Source: JBBQDZ01 sp038237515 (lineage in GTDB: Bacteria > Actinomycetota > Thermoleophilia > Gaiellales > Gaiellaceae). From it: 47,178 nt of DNA. How positions within the stretch are numbered: position 1 is the stretch's first letter; the number at the start of each line of letters is the position of its first letter. Below are positions 27,928 to 37,305 of this stretch, piece by piece. Below the pieces are notes generated by a model. That model did not search any database, was not told the origin of the DNA, and saw only the letters and a list, made by a program, of their open reading frames with translations. The stretch spans positions 1 to 47,178 of the forward strand of contig JBBRYP010000026.1 of NCBI GenBank assembly GCA_038237515.1, given 5' to 3'. Both the position numbers and the translations under genes were made by a program.

Positions 27928-28131
27928 TCATGGCTGTGCCGCCTCGACCCGGCGCGCGAGCTCCTCGATTCGACCCTGCGCCGAGTCGAGCTTGCCCAGA
28001 CAGTGGCGGTAGAGCTCCTCGCCTCGCTCCCAGAGGGTGAGCGCCTCGTCCAGGCCCGACTGCCCCGCCTCCAGGCGCTCGACTATCGATTCGAGCTCGC
28101 GCTGCGCCTCCTCGAACGACAGCTCGATCAT
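27928..28131 (-). CDS. xseB: Exodeoxyribonuclease VII small subunit
   Basis: This 67-residue protein shows the XseB signature SFEEAQRELESIVERLEAGQ and LDEALTLWERGEELYRHC. It is a short helical hairpin that binds the large subunit in several copies. ATG 28131 overlaps the xseA stop codon (ATGA), giving translational coupling. The enzyme degrades single-stranded DNA from both ends in mismatch repair and damage processing. Confidence 0.93.
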   Translation of the reverse strand: MIELSFEEAQRELESIVERLEAGQSGLDEALTLWERGEELYRHCLGKLDSAQGRIEELARRVEAAQP

Positions 28132-29263
28132 TCCACCCGCGCCCCGAAGGAACCTGCCGCGACCTCGACCTCGAGCAGCGCGCCGTGGGGCGGTGGGTCC
28201 CGAACGATCGCGCCGCCCGACCGGACGATCGCGTAGCCGCGCTCGAGCGTCGCGCGCGGCGAGAGCGTCCGAAGCTTCGCTTCCGTACGCTCGAGCGCGG
28301 CTCGCCGGCGCTCGACGAGGAGCAGCGGTGCCCGGCGGAGGCGCTCGTGTGCCTTCGCGACCCGCTCATGGCGGCGATCCAGCGTGCGTCGCGTCCCGCG
28401 CTCGAGGCCGGCGCGAGCGCGGCCGAGGCGCTGCGTGAGCTCGTCGAGGTCCGGGACGACGAGGCGGCCGGCGACGCTCGGGGTCGAGGCGCGGACGTCG
28501 GCGGCGAGGTCGCAGAGCGGTGTGTCCTGCTCGTGGCCCACCGCAGAGACGACGGGAACCGCGCAGGCTGCGATCGCTCGCACGAGCCGCTCCTCGCTGA
28601 ACGGCAGAAGGTCTTCGAAGCTCCCGCCGCCGCGGGCAAGGACGATGACCTCGATCTCCGGCGCGCGTGCGAGCTCGGCCAGCGCCTCCACGATCCCGGC
28701 TGCGGCGAGCCGACCCTGCACGTGGGTCTCGACCACGAGGATCCGGGCGGGCGGGAACCGCATCGTGATCGCCGTCAGCACGTCTTGTTTCGCGGCCGCG
28801 TCGTTCCCCGTGACGAGTCCGATCCGCCGCGGCAGGAGCGGAAGCCTGCGCTTGCGCTCGACCGCGAACAGACCTTCCGCCGCGAGCCGTCGTTTCAGCC
28901 GCTCCAGCGCGGCGAGGTGCTGGCCGAGGCCGAAACGCTCGATCGAGAGGGCGCGGAGCCGGAAGTCGCCCCGCGACTCCCAGAACTCGGGCCGGCCGTA
29001 GACATGAACCCGCTCGCCGTCGAGGAGCTCGAGCTGCAGGGCGTCGAACTGGCCGCGCGGCATCGTCACGGGGAGGCAGGCGCTGTCGACCGGATCCTTG
29101 AGCGTGAAGAAGACGCTCTGCCAGGCGGTCTGTCGGCGCAGCTCGGTCACCTCGCCTTCGACCCAGACGGTGGGCAGCGGCCGAGCCACGAGGCGATGCC
29201 ACGGTTGAAGGCGGCCACACCGAAGACCTTCCGATCGCCGTACTCCACCGCCTCCACCTTCAC
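28128..29263 (-). CDS. xseA: Exodeoxyribonuclease VII large subunit, one-base frameshift near N-terminus
   Basis: The long frame (28128-29189) contains the end of the OB-fold (VWVEGEVTELRRQTAWQSVF) and the catalytic domain: GLVTGNDAAAKQDVLTAI, VIVLARGGGSFEDLLPFSEE and PVVSAVGHEQDTPLCDLAAD. Coiled coils and the LERGYAIVRSGG motif follow. The missing first strand (VFGVAAFNRGIASWLGR) lies in another frame starting at GTG 29263, which has a TAGCAT box 7 nt upstream. Adding one C near 29177 would join the frames as ...WLGRLPTVWVEGEV. This is therefore a one-base deletion, either a sequencing error or a recent mutation. A GTG restart at 29189 would drop about 25 residues. Confidence 0.88.
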
Positions 29264-29270
29264 GGCGGAG

Positions 29271-29276
29271 ATGCTA
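29271..29276 (-). promoter_or_regulatory. Putative -10 box of xseA
   Basis: TAGCAT (minus strand) ends 7 nt before GTG 29263, supporting that start over GTG 29189. Confidence 0.45.
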
Positions 29277-29289
29277 GACAGGCCGCGCG

Positions 29290-29484
29290 CTACAAAAGGA
29301 TGTCCGCGGCTGTCTCGGGCGTGCAGCCGCGTGTGACGAGCTCGACGGCACGGTGCAGGTCGGCCTCGCTCGACGCAACCTTCTCGGCGAGGGGGAGCGG
29401 ATAGCCGGCCTCCATGAGGATGTGCAGCCGCCAACTCTCGACCTTCGCTCGCTCGCTGTGATCCTGGTGTGTGATCTGAGTCAT
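29290..29484 (-). CDS. Small conserved hypothetical protein
   Basis: This 64-residue protein has the body WRLHILMEAGYPLPLAEKVA and HRAVELVTRGCTPETAADIL. From memory this is a conserved small actinobacterial family of unknown function, and it looks like two or three short helices. ATG 29484 is chosen because upstream residues lack the family pattern; a purine-rich GAAGGGG is about 15 nt upstream. It lies between the coiled-coil gene and xseA, all on the minus strand. Confidence 0.7.
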   Translation of the reverse strand: MTQITHQDHSERAKVESWRLHILMEAGYPLPLAEKVASSEADLHRAVELVTRGCTPETAADILL

Positions 29485-29576
29485 CGTGATCGGCGCCCCT
29501 TCGCCAACACCTAGACGAACCCTGCCTCTGAAAGTTTGACCGCAAACAATCCCTTTACTCAAGGGGTGGGAGCCGC

Positions 29577-30692
29577 TTACTCGAGGGGCGCGAGCCGCGC
29601 TCGCGCGCGCTCTGCCACCCCGTCGATCCTGCTCGCGAGCTCGCGCAGCCGCGCCTCGAGGATGCCTCGCTCGACCTCCCCGACCTCGGAAACCCCCTTT
29701 ACGCGCTCGCGGAGCGCCGCCTCTGCCTCCGAGAGGCGTCGCTCGAGTGTCGCGACGAACTCGTCGCGCTGGCGCTCGAGGCCGGAGGTGACCTGCCGAA
29801 GGCGCTTCTCGAGCTGCTGACCGCCCGCGTCCCCGACCTGCGTGAGCCGCTCGCCGAGGACCGTGTCGGCCTCCCGGGCGAAGACGGCGACGGCGCGGTC
29901 GAGCTCGCGCGCGAGCCGCCGGGCTGCGTCCTCGCGAGCCGCCTTGATCGCCGCCTCGAACTGCACACCGGCCGCCTCTGAGAAGCGCTCGGCCTCCCGG
30001 TCGACGGAGCGCTTCAGCTGCTCCACCTGGCGGCGCTCGACATCCGCGAGCGTCGACTGGATCCTCCGGATCGACTCGGCTTGCTCGCGCTCGATCTGCT
30101 CGCTCAGCTCGCGCTCCCTCCGTCGTAGTCGGTCGCTCACCTCGTGCAGCGCCCTGCGTCGTTCGACCGCGTGTGCCTCCAGCTCCGCGGTCGCGCTCAG
30201 CAGCGTCTCCTGCGTCGCGCGCTCGAGATCGGCTCGCAGCCGGGCGAGCGAGCCGTGATGTTGCTCGCTCGCGGTCTCCAGGTGCTCGGCGTTCGTCGCG
30301 ACACGGGCCTCGGCCTCCTCGATCAGCTGACGCTGGCGTTGCTCCAGCGCCTGGAGCTGGGCGGCGAGTGCCTGCTGGGCGCGCTCCAGATCGACTGCCC
30401 AGTTGGCGAGCCGCTGCTCGACGCTCTGCTGAACCTCCGCGAGCCGGCGTGACAGCTCGGCGGCCGCCATCTTCTCGCGCTCGGCGACGGCCTCCCGGCG
30501 CTCCTCGGCTATCCGACGCTCCTCAGCTACGAGCAGGGAGAGCGACTCTGCCCTGGCCATCGAGAGCCGGCGCTCGAGTTCCGCGGCTCGGTCCGCCACC
30601 TCGCTCTCCACCACCTCGGCGATGCGCGCACGGGCGAGGTCCAGGTCATCCTGGGGCGAGCGGTCCTCTGTATGCCGCTTTCGCAATGCCAT
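29577..30692 (-). CDS. Long coiled-coil protein of unknown function
   Basis: This 371-residue protein is almost wholly alpha-helical, with continuous Glu/Arg/Ala/Leu heptads from about residue 15 to the C-terminus (for example LDLARARIAEVVESEVADRA and REREKMAAAELSRRLAEVQQ-like stretches). No catalytic motif, membrane segment or signal peptide is seen. It could be a cytoskeletal or scaffold protein similar in shape to DivIVA- or KfrA-like proteins, but neither family signature is recognisable. ATG 30692 lies 6 nt after TACGAT; the much longer frame upstream is a high-GC shadow. Confidence 0.75.
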   Translation of the reverse strand: MALRKRHTEDRSPQDDLDLARARIAEVVESEVADRAAELERRLSMARAESLSLLVAEERRIAEERREAVAEREKMAAAELSRRLAEVQQSVEQRLANWAVDLERAQQALAAQLQALEQRQRQLIEEAEARVATNAEHLETASEQHHGSLARLRADLERATQETLLSATAELEAHAVERRRALHEVSDRLRRRERELSEQIEREQAESIRRIQSTLADVERRQVEQLKRSVDREAERFSEAAGVQFEAAIKAAREDAARRLARELDRAVAVFAREADTVLGERLTQVGDAGGQQLEKRLRQVTSGLERQRDEFVATLERRLSEAEAALRERVKGVSEVGEVERGILEARLRELASRIDGVAERARARLAPLE

Positions 30693-30698
30693 GCGCTG

Positions 30699-30704
30699 AT
30701 CGTA
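30699..30704 (-). promoter_or_regulatory. Putative -10 box of the coiled-coil gene
   Basis: TACGAT (TANNNT, minus strand) lies 6 nt before ATG 30692. Confidence 0.42.
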
Positions 30705-30805
30705 GAGCCACGAGGGCCTGTCCAGTGGACCAGGGCGCCTGACCAGCGTCTCGCGCCTCTGGGCCGTGCAACGCGGTCCTTTTCGGAGAGGCCCCGAGGG
30801 GGTTC

Positions 30806-31651
30806 CTACGCAAGGCGGAAGACCACCAGTGCGACCGCGAGCGCGGCGACCGCAGCGGCGAGGGCGCGTAGAGCGGCTTCCGGCGGCGCGAGCAGCGTTT
30901 CGGCCGTGAGCTCCTCCCGGCGCCCGTCGGCGTGTTCGAGGCTCCCGGACACGGAGGTGACCTGCCGTCGGATGCGCCTCGCGAAGGTCGAGAGCCGCCG
31001 CTGGGCGACGCTCAGGCAGACGGCGAAGACGGCTGCGATCAAGGCCTCCGCGCGAAACGTGCCGGCCTCGGCGAAGTAGCCGGTGAGCGCAGGAAAGCCG
31101 CCCCAGGCGAGGGCGAAGCCGCCATCGTTGTGGAGCCGCCCACCGGCCCACTCGAGGTTGTAGGCGCAGACGAGGACGACGCCGACCGCGACGAACGGCA
31201 GCAGCCAGAGGTCGTAGGCGACCGCACCGGCGACGCCGATCCCGGCCGCGGCCGCGAGCGACGCCGTCGCGGCGGCGAGCAGCTTCCGCTTGGGAATCGC
31301 CGTTCCGAGTGGCCGGCCGTTCAGCTCGTCGAGCGCGTGGGCGCCGATTCCGACAGCGAGAAAGAAGGCGGCGAGCGCGGCCCAGAGGCGCACCGGATGG
31401 AAGTCGGGCGCGAGCGAGGCGCCCACGGCGACATAGCTCAGATGCCAAGCCGTGTAGGGCGGGTGGAGCAGCGTGACGTAGTCGCGCCATCCGGTTTGCC
31501 GAAGCGCGTAGAACGCGGGGCGGACGAGCAGAGCCTCTCCGGAAGGCTGACCGGAGTGTTTGACAGGCGCTCCGGCATCCTCGGTCGCGCCGGTACGAAC
31601 CTGCGTCCACGCTTCCTGCGTCCTTGCCTCCCGACGCGAGACGCGTGTCAT
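30806..31651 (-). CDS. UbiA-like integral membrane protein
   Basis: This 281-residue protein has about seven hydrophobic helices (for example LWAALAAFFLAVGIGAHALD, and LLPFVAVGVVLVCAYNLEWA). The loop HALDELNGRPLGTAIPKRKL and the later YNLEWAGGRLHNDGGFALAW are placed like the two Asp-rich loops of UbiA prenyltransferases. The canonical NDxxDxxxD motif is not intact, so catalysis is uncertain. ATG 31651 follows a GGTGG. The adjacent upstream MenG-like methyltransferase suggests quinone or isoprenoid metabolism. Confidence 0.65.
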   Translation of the reverse strand: MTRVSRREARTQEAWTQVRTGATEDAGAPVKHSGQPSGEALLVRPAFYALRQTGWRDYVTLLHPPYTAWHLSYVAVGASLAPDFHPVRLWAALAAFFLAVGIGAHALDELNGRPLGTAIPKRKLLAAATASLAAAAGIGVAGAVAYDLWLLPFVAVGVVLVCAYNLEWAGGRLHNDGGFALAWGGFPALTGYFAEAGTFRAEALIAAVFAVCLSVAQRRLSTFARRIRRQVTSVSGSLEHADGRREELTAETLLAPPEAALRALAAAVAALAVALVVFRLA

Positions 31652-31686
31652 CCACCGTGGCCACCTTCCGGACAGGCCGTTCGCGC

Positions 31687-32409
31687 TCAGCCGCGCCGCC
31701 CCCAGACGACGAGCCCGCCGCCGAGGCTGAGCCGCCGCGAGTGCACGTCGCGGATGCCTGCGTCGCGCCAGAGCCCCAGCAACGCCGCTGGCGGGTACCG
31801 CGCGTGGAAGTCGCGGATGCTCGAGCCAAGGAAGGCACCGACGTCCGCCCACCCGGGGGAGATCAGACGCCCCGCGAGCGGCAGCCCCGCACGGACATAC
31901 AGCTCCCACGGCGCCCGCCACGGCGCCGTCGGAAGGCCGAACTCGAGCGAGGCGATCGTGCCGCCGGGCCGGACGACGCGCGCGAGCTCGCGAAGGGTGG
32001 AACTCGGGTCGTCGACGTAGCGGAGCAGGTAGGTGAACGTGAGTGCGGCGAAGGAGCCGTCCGAAAAGGGGAGCTCCTCGCCCCGCCCCTCGACGAGCCG
32101 GACGTGGTCGGCGAGGCCAGCGCGGTGGAGCCGCTCGCGCGCGACCGCGAGCATGTCGGGGCTCTGGTCGAGTGCGACCACGCGGCAGCCGGTGCGCCGG
32201 ACGAGCTCGGCGGCGACGGCGCCGGTGCCCGCGGCGACATCGAGCGCCTGAGCACCGGGACCGAGGGCGGGCGCGACACGCGAGACGAGGAACCGGCGCC
32301 ACCGCGGATCCTGACCGAAGGAGAGCAGCGCGCCGTAGCGGTCGTATGTGGGCCCGAGCGGCGCGAAGAGCGTGCGCGCGTGGCGATTCCGTGCGGTGGC
32401 GGCTTCCAC
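31687..32409 (-). CDS. UbiE/MenG-like SAM methyltransferase
   Basis: This 240-residue class I methyltransferase resembles demethylmenaquinone methyltransferase. The N-terminal ARTLFAPLGPTYDRYGALLS and motif I LDVAAGTGAVAAELVRRTG are followed by VVALDQSPDMLAVAR, FSDGSFAALTFTYLLRYVDD and VVRPGGTIASLEFG. MenG-type enzymes methylate the quinone ring at the end of menaquinone synthesis. GTG 32409 is the start used; a TAGACT lies 13 nt upstream (32423-32428, minus strand). It is followed by the UbiA-like gene 35 bp away. Confidence 0.85.
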   Translation of the reverse strand: MEAATARNRHARTLFAPLGPTYDRYGALLSFGQDPRWRRFLVSRVAPALGPGAQALDVAAGTGAVAAELVRRTGCRVVALDQSPDMLAVARERLHRAGLADHVRLVEGRGEELPFSDGSFAALTFTYLLRYVDDPSSTLRELARVVRPGGTIASLEFGLPTAPWRAPWELYVRAGLPLAGRLISPGWADVGAFLGSSIRDFHARYPPAALLGLWRDAGIRDVHSRRLSLGGGLVVWGRRG

Positions 32410-32450
32410 GGGCGAGGAACTGAGTCTACGGTCGCCACACAGGGCGTCCG

Positions 32451-32456
32451 TAAGCT
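32451..32456 (+). promoter_or_regulatory. Putative -10 box of the 184-residue hypothetical gene
   Basis: TAAGCT lies 6 nt before GTG 32463. Confidence 0.4.
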
Positions 32457-32462
32457 TCGAGC

Positions 32463-33017
32463 GTGGAGCTCAGCGACGAGCTCACCGAGATCGCCGCGCT
32501 GGCCCGCCGTTTCGGCGACGAAGGAGAGGAGCTTGCCGCCGTGATTGCGGCCGAGCCGTCGAACGGCCTCCGCGTGTACCTCTGCGCGTACGGCGGCGAG
32601 GGCGAGGACAAGAGCTGGCTGGCTCTCGATCGTGACGGGCGGCCGGTCGAGAGCCGCAGCGCGCTGCGGGACGCTGTGTCGATCGCCGCTGTCTGCGAGC
32701 TCGCCGAGGAGGCGGCGGGCGCCGGCGAGCTCGAAGACCTGCGGGCACAGCTCGTCGCGCTGCGCCTCACCGAGCGGCCAGAAGGCATCGAGGAGGCCGA
32801 GGAGGCGGCCCTCGCGCTCGAGCGGACGGTTGGGACGATGCCGCGGCTCGCAAGCCCGGCCTACCTCGACGAGCTCGGAACCGCGGCCCGTCGGCTGGAG
32901 CATGCGCTCGGGGCCCAAGGCCCATCACGCTTCACGGAGGCGATGAAGCGGACGGCGGAGACGGTCGACGAGCTGACGAGGGACGTGGAGGGCAATTACA
33001 AGCTGGAGCTCACGTGA
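32463..33017 (+). CDS. Conserved hypothetical protein
   Basis: This 184-residue soluble, acidic, Ala/Glu/Leu-rich protein has no recognised domain. The first third looks alpha/beta (LRVYLCAYGGEGEDKSWLAL). The rest is mainly helical (AVCELAEEAAGAGELEDLRA; TEAMKRTAETVDELTRDVEG). GTG 32463 is chosen from the upstream TAAGCT box and the length of the open frame. It is divergent from the MenG-like gene and precedes coxS, with its own spacer. Confidence 0.65.
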   Translation: MELSDELTEIAALARRFGDEGEELAAVIAAEPSNGLRVYLCAYGGEGEDKSWLALDRDGRPVESRSALRDAVSIAAVCELAEEAAGAGELEDLRAQLVALRLTERPEGIEEAEEAALALERTVGTMPRLASPAYLDELGTAARRLEHALGAQGPSRFTEAMKRTAETVDELTRDVEGNYKLELT

Positions 33018-33067
33018 CGAGTAGGAGTGGCGGCCGGCATCGGTGCCCCGCTGCACGCGCGGTCGCT

Positions 33068-33073
33068 TAGAGT
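33068..33073 (+). promoter_or_regulatory. Putative -10 box of the coxSLM operon
   Basis: TAGAGT lies 8 nt before GTG 33082. Confidence 0.45.
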
Positions 33074-33081
33074 TCGCACCA

Positions 33082-33535
<454 letters not shown>

Positions 33536-33543
<8 letters not shown>

Positions 33544-36004
33544 CCCAGCCGCGGCTGAGCCGGAGGGCGAGCAGTTCGAGGGCTTCCAGGGCGAGTCGCC
33601 GCAGCTTCCCGAGGCCGAGGTCGGCACGCCGCAGGGAAAGGGAATCGGCACTTCGACCCTGCGCAAGGAGGACGCGGAGCTGATCGCCGGCCAGGGCCGC
33701 TTCGTCGACGACATCCGACTGCCGGGGATGCTCTACCTCGCCTTTGTCCGCAGTCCCGTCGCGCACGCCACCCTCGGCGCGATCGACGCCGCTCGCGCGC
33801 GCGAGATCCCAGGGGTGATCGCCGTGCTCAGCGCCGAAGACCTCCACTTCGAGGGCGGCGTCCCCTGCGGCTCCAACCCGACCGGCGACGCCAGGCAGCC
33901 GACGCGCTGGCCGCTCGCCCGCAACCGGGTGCGGATGGTCGGCGAGCCGGTCGCCGTCGTCGCCGCCGAGACGCGCCACGCTGCGGCCGACGGGGCGGCG
34001 GCGGTGGAGGTGGAGTACGACCAGCTGCCCGTGGTGGTGGGCTCGGAGGAAGCGGTGCGGGAGGGCGCGCCCCAGCTGCACGAGGAGGCGCCGGGGAACC
34101 TCTGCTGCTCGATCCGCTACGCGACCGATCGATTCGACGATGCCGTCGCGGGCGCGGAGGTCGTCGTCCGGCAGCGAGTGGTCAACCAGCGTCTCACCCC
34201 CGTCGCGATCGAGCCGCGCGGCGTCGTCGCGCAGTTCCAGCCGTCGACCGGAGAGGTGACCCTCTTCACCTCGACACAGGTGCCGCACTTCGTCAAGACC
34301 TTCGTCTCCGTCGTCATCGGCACGAGCGAGGCGAAGGTGCGGGTGATCGCGCCGGACGTCGGCGGCGGGTTCGGGTCGAAGCTCAACACCTACGCCGAGG
34401 AGTACGTCGCCGTGGCGGCCTCGAAGGCGCTCGACGGGGTGCCCGTCAAGTGGACGGAGTCGCGCCAGGAGAACATGCTCGCGACGATCCACGGGCGCGA
34501 CCACGTCCAGGACGCCGAGCTCTACGCGACGCGCGAGGGCCGGATCGTCGGCTTCCGGCTCAACGTGCTCGCGAACATGGGTGCCTACCTGCAGCTGCTC
34601 GGGCCGACCATCCCGCACCTCACCCTCTTCATGGGCACAGGCGTCTACGACATCGCAAACTACTCATGCCGGATCGACTGCGTCTTCACGAACACGACCC
34701 CCACCGACGCCTACCGCGGAGCCGGCCGGCCGGAGGCGACGCACGTGATCGAGCGGCTCGTCGACATCCTCGCGCGCCGGCTCGGCATCGATCCGGCGGA
34801 GATCCGCCGGCGGAACTTCATCCGGGAGTTCCCGGCGACCTCGGCGACGGGTCTCCTCTACGACTCCGGCGACTACGACAAGACCCTGGACCGGGCGCTC
34901 GAGCTCGTTGGCTACGACGAGCTTCGTGCGCGCCAGGCGGAGGCGCGAGCGCGGGGAAAGCTCGTCGGCATCGGACTGTCCACCTACGTCGAGGTCTGCG
35001 GGCTGGCTCCGAGCTCGGTGACGAAGGCGATCGGCGTGGGCGCGCCGGGCTGGGAGTCCTCGACCGTGCGCGTTCACCCGACCGGCAAGGTGACGGTCGT
35101 CACCGGCACCTCGCCCCACGGCCAGGGGCACGCCACGTCGTGGTCGCAGATCGTGGAGACGGAGCTCGGGATCCCGTTCGACGACGTCGAGGTGATCCAC
35201 GGCGACACGGCCTTCGCCCCCTACGGCCTCGGCACCTACGGGTCGCGTTCGCTCGCCGTCGGCGGTACGGCGCTCTACCACTCGCTGCGCAAGGTCAGGG
35301 AGAAGGCCCGCAAGATCGTCGCGCACCAGCTCGAGATCGATCCCGAGGATCTCGAGTTCGGGGACGGGCGCTTCCACGCCAAGGGATCGCCGGAGCGCGG
35401 GATGACAATGGCCGAGGTGATCGGAGCCGCGTGGTCGGCGGACAACCTGCCCGAAGGGGTCGAGCCGGGGCTCGAGGAGACGACGTTCTTCGACCCGCCG
35501 AACTTCACCTTCCCGTTCGGCTGCCACGTCTGCGTCACCGAGGTCGACCGGGAGACGGGGAAGGTCGAGATCTCTCGCTACCTCGCCGTCGACGACTGCG
35601 GTCGGGTGATCAACCCGATGATCGTCGACGGCCAGGTGCACGGCGGCGTCGCACAGTCGATCGGCCAGGCGCTCTTCGAGGAGACGGTGTACGACGAGGA
35701 CGGGCAGTGCCTGACCGCGAGCCTCGTCGACTACATGATCCCGACCGCCTTCGAGATTCCCTTCATCGAGACGGAGCGGACGGAGACGCCCTCGCCGACC
35801 AATCCACTCGGCGTGAAGGGCATCGGCGAGGCCGGGACGATCGCCGCCACGGCCGCGGTCGTCAACTCGGTTTGCGACGCGCTCGGGGTCGAGCACCTCG
35901 ACATGCCGCTCCAGCCCGAGCGGGTCTGGCGCGTGATCCAGGGCCTCGACGAGAAGCCGGTCGAGGCGGGGCCGCTCGAGACGAAGGGGGGCGGAACGTC
36001 GTGA
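33536..36004 (+). CDS. coxL: Form II CODH / xanthine-oxidase-family molybdenum large subunit
   Basis: This 822-residue molybdopterin subunit has an N-terminal acidic extension of about 35 residues and then GRFVDDIRLPGMLYLAFVRS. The molybdenum-site region is VGGGFGSKLNTYAEEY, with TDAYRGAGRPEATHVIERLV. AYRGAGR is the form II signature; the CO-oxidising form I enzymes carry AYRCSFR with the S-selanyl cysteine. The C-terminal catalytic Glu lies in GVKGIGEAGTIAA. So this is a Mo-hydroxylase whose substrate may be CO, an aldehyde or an N-heterocycle. The S-L-M gene order agrees with form II. Confidence 0.92.
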
Positions 36005-36786
36005 TCTCCTCCGCGTTCGCGCTTCGCCGCGCGTCCTCGCTGGACGAGGCGCTGCGGCTGCTGGCCGAGGGCGGCGAGGACGCCAAGGCGCTCGCGGGCG
36101 GGCACTCGCTGATCCCGCTGCTGAAACTCCGGCTCGCGGCGCCCGAGACGCTCGTCGACATCGGCCGGATCGAAGGCCTCTCGTACATCCGCGAGGACGG
36201 CGACCGAATCGCGATCGGCGCGCTGACGCGGCACGCGGACGTCGAGTGCTCGGAGCTGCTGGCCCGGCGCTGCCGGCTGCTCGCGGAGACAGCGGCGGAG
36301 ATCGGCGACATCCAGGTGCGCAACCGCGGCACGATCGGTGGCTCGCTCGCGCACGCCGACCCGAACGCCGACCTCCCCGCAGCCGTGGTCGCGCTCGATG
36401 CCGAGATCGTCGCCACCGGCCCGAACGGGCAGCGGATGCTGCGGGCGCGTGAGTTCTTCCGCGGTCTCCTGGAGACGGCGCTCGAGCCCGGCGAGCTGAT
36501 CACGGAGGTACGCGTTCCGCCGCTCGATGGCGCGGGCTCGGCTTACGTGAAGTTCAACCGGCGCGCCCAGGACTGGGCGATCGTCGGCTGCGCGGCGATC
36601 GTCCGGGGCGAGGCGGAGACGGTTGCGTGGACGGGTGTCGGCTGGACGCCGGTGCTCGCCGAGGGCGACTGGCGGGAAGCGGCTTCGCGACTCGAGCCCG
36701 TGGGAGATCTCTCGGGCTCGGCGGAGTACAAGCGGCACCTCGCGGGCGTTCTCGCCGAGCGCGCGCTGGCCAGAGCCCGCGCGTAG
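36001..36786 (+). CDS. coxM: CODH-type FAD-binding medium subunit
   Basis: This 261-residue flavoprotein subunit has the FAD pyrophosphate-binding motifs AGGHSLIPLLKLRLA (about residues 32-46) and RGTIGGSLAHADPNADLPAA (about 102-121). The C-terminal CODH FAD domain follows (AYVKFNRRAQDWAIVGCAA). It passes electrons from the Fe-S subunit to the acceptor. GTG 36001 overlaps the coxL stop (GTGA), giving tight coupling. It is slightly shorter than typical coxM (about 285 residues) but has the expected ends. Confidence 0.92.
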   Translation: MISSAFALRRASSLDEALRLLAEGGEDAKALAGGHSLIPLLKLRLAAPETLVDIGRIEGLSYIREDGDRIAIGALTRHADVECSELLARRCRLLAETAAEIGDIQVRNRGTIGGSLAHADPNADLPAAVVALDAEIVATGPNGQRMLRAREFFRGLLETALEPGELITEVRVPPLDGAGSAYVKFNRRAQDWAIVGCAAIVRGEAETVAWTGVGWTPVLAEGDWREAASRLEPVGDLSGSAEYKRHLAGVLAERALARARA

Positions 36787-36799
36787 GCAGAATGTCCAC

Positions 36800-37096
36800 G
36801 TGAGCGAGGGCGGCTTCGGCTTTCCGTTCGGCGGCGACCCCGAGGAGCTGATGCGGGGCCTGCGCGAGTTCGCCGAGAAGCAGGCGGAGTCGGTGCAGGA
36901 CGCGCAGCGGGAGCAGTTCGCGACCCTGACGCTGAACACCGCCGTCTCCCTGACGGCCGCGGCGCTCGGCCGACTGAGCGTGACGGGCGGACCCGACGAG
37001 CAGGCGATCGCGCTCCGCGATGCCATGCGCGTCCTCTTCCCCGAGGCGGTGGCGCTCGTCAGTGCCGCGCGCCAGGGGTTCATGCGCGAGCATTGA
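36800..37096 (+). CDS. Small conserved hypothetical protein downstream of coxM
   Basis: This 98-residue mostly helical protein starts SEGGFGFPFGGDPEELMRGL and continues with FATLTLNTAVSLTAAALGRL. No domain is recognised. GTG 36800 is 13 bp after coxM, so it may be co-transcribed. It does not resemble the known accessory proteins CoxD, E, F or G. A Gly/Phe-rich head followed by helices could mean a small structural or regulatory protein. Confidence 0.6.
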   Translation: MSEGGFGFPFGGDPEELMRGLREFAEKQAESVQDAQREQFATLTLNTAVSLTAAALGRLSVTGGPDEQAIALRDAMRVLFPEAVALVSAARQGFMREH

Positions 37097-37126
37097 AGTT
37101 CGATGTACGGCCCGCGGCGCTAGGGC

Positions 37127-37246
37127 CTAGCCGACGACGAGCTGGGAACCCGTCAGGATCCCGAAGCTCACGAGGATGAGGATGACGGTGATCGCGACCG
37201 CGACGGACACGCCGATCACCACGCCGAGGACGACGCCGCCTTCCAC
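37127..37246 (-). CDS. 39-residue single-pass membrane peptide
   Basis: The GTG at 37246 opens a 39-residue frame ending in TAG. It reads MEGGVVLGVVIGVSVAVAIT, then VILILVSFGILTGSQLVVG. Nearly the whole protein is one hydrophobic helix with a Gly-rich N-terminal half. A TAGACT box lies 7 nt upstream on the same strand, as for real genes here, which argues for expression. It lies between the 98-residue hypothetical gene and proline dehydrogenase, on the opposite strand to both. Confidence 0.6.
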   Translation of the reverse strand: MEGGVVLGVVIGVSVAVAITVILILVSFGILTGSQLVVG

Positions 37247-37253
37247 GGGCGAG

Positions 37254-37259
37254 AGTCTA
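37254..37259 (-). promoter_or_regulatory. Putative -10 box of the 39-residue membrane peptide
   Basis: TAGACT (minus strand) lies 7 nt before GTG 37246. Confidence 0.45.
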
Positions 37260-37289
37260 CGCCCCGGGCGCGCGCGCCTCAAATCACTC

Positions 37290-37295
37290 TAGAAT
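37290..37295 (+). promoter_or_regulatory. Putative -10 box of the proline dehydrogenase gene
   Basis: TAGAAT lies 10 nt before GTG 37306. No clear -35 element is seen. Confidence 0.42.
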
Positions 37296-37305
37296 CGCCC
37301 GGCTT

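Noticed and set aside
30693..31838. N-terminal extension of the coiled-coil gene to 31838
   Set aside because: The added sequence is an Arg/Gly/Pro-rich shadow over the UbiA-like gene and lacks coiled-coil character; ATG 30692 has a -10 box.
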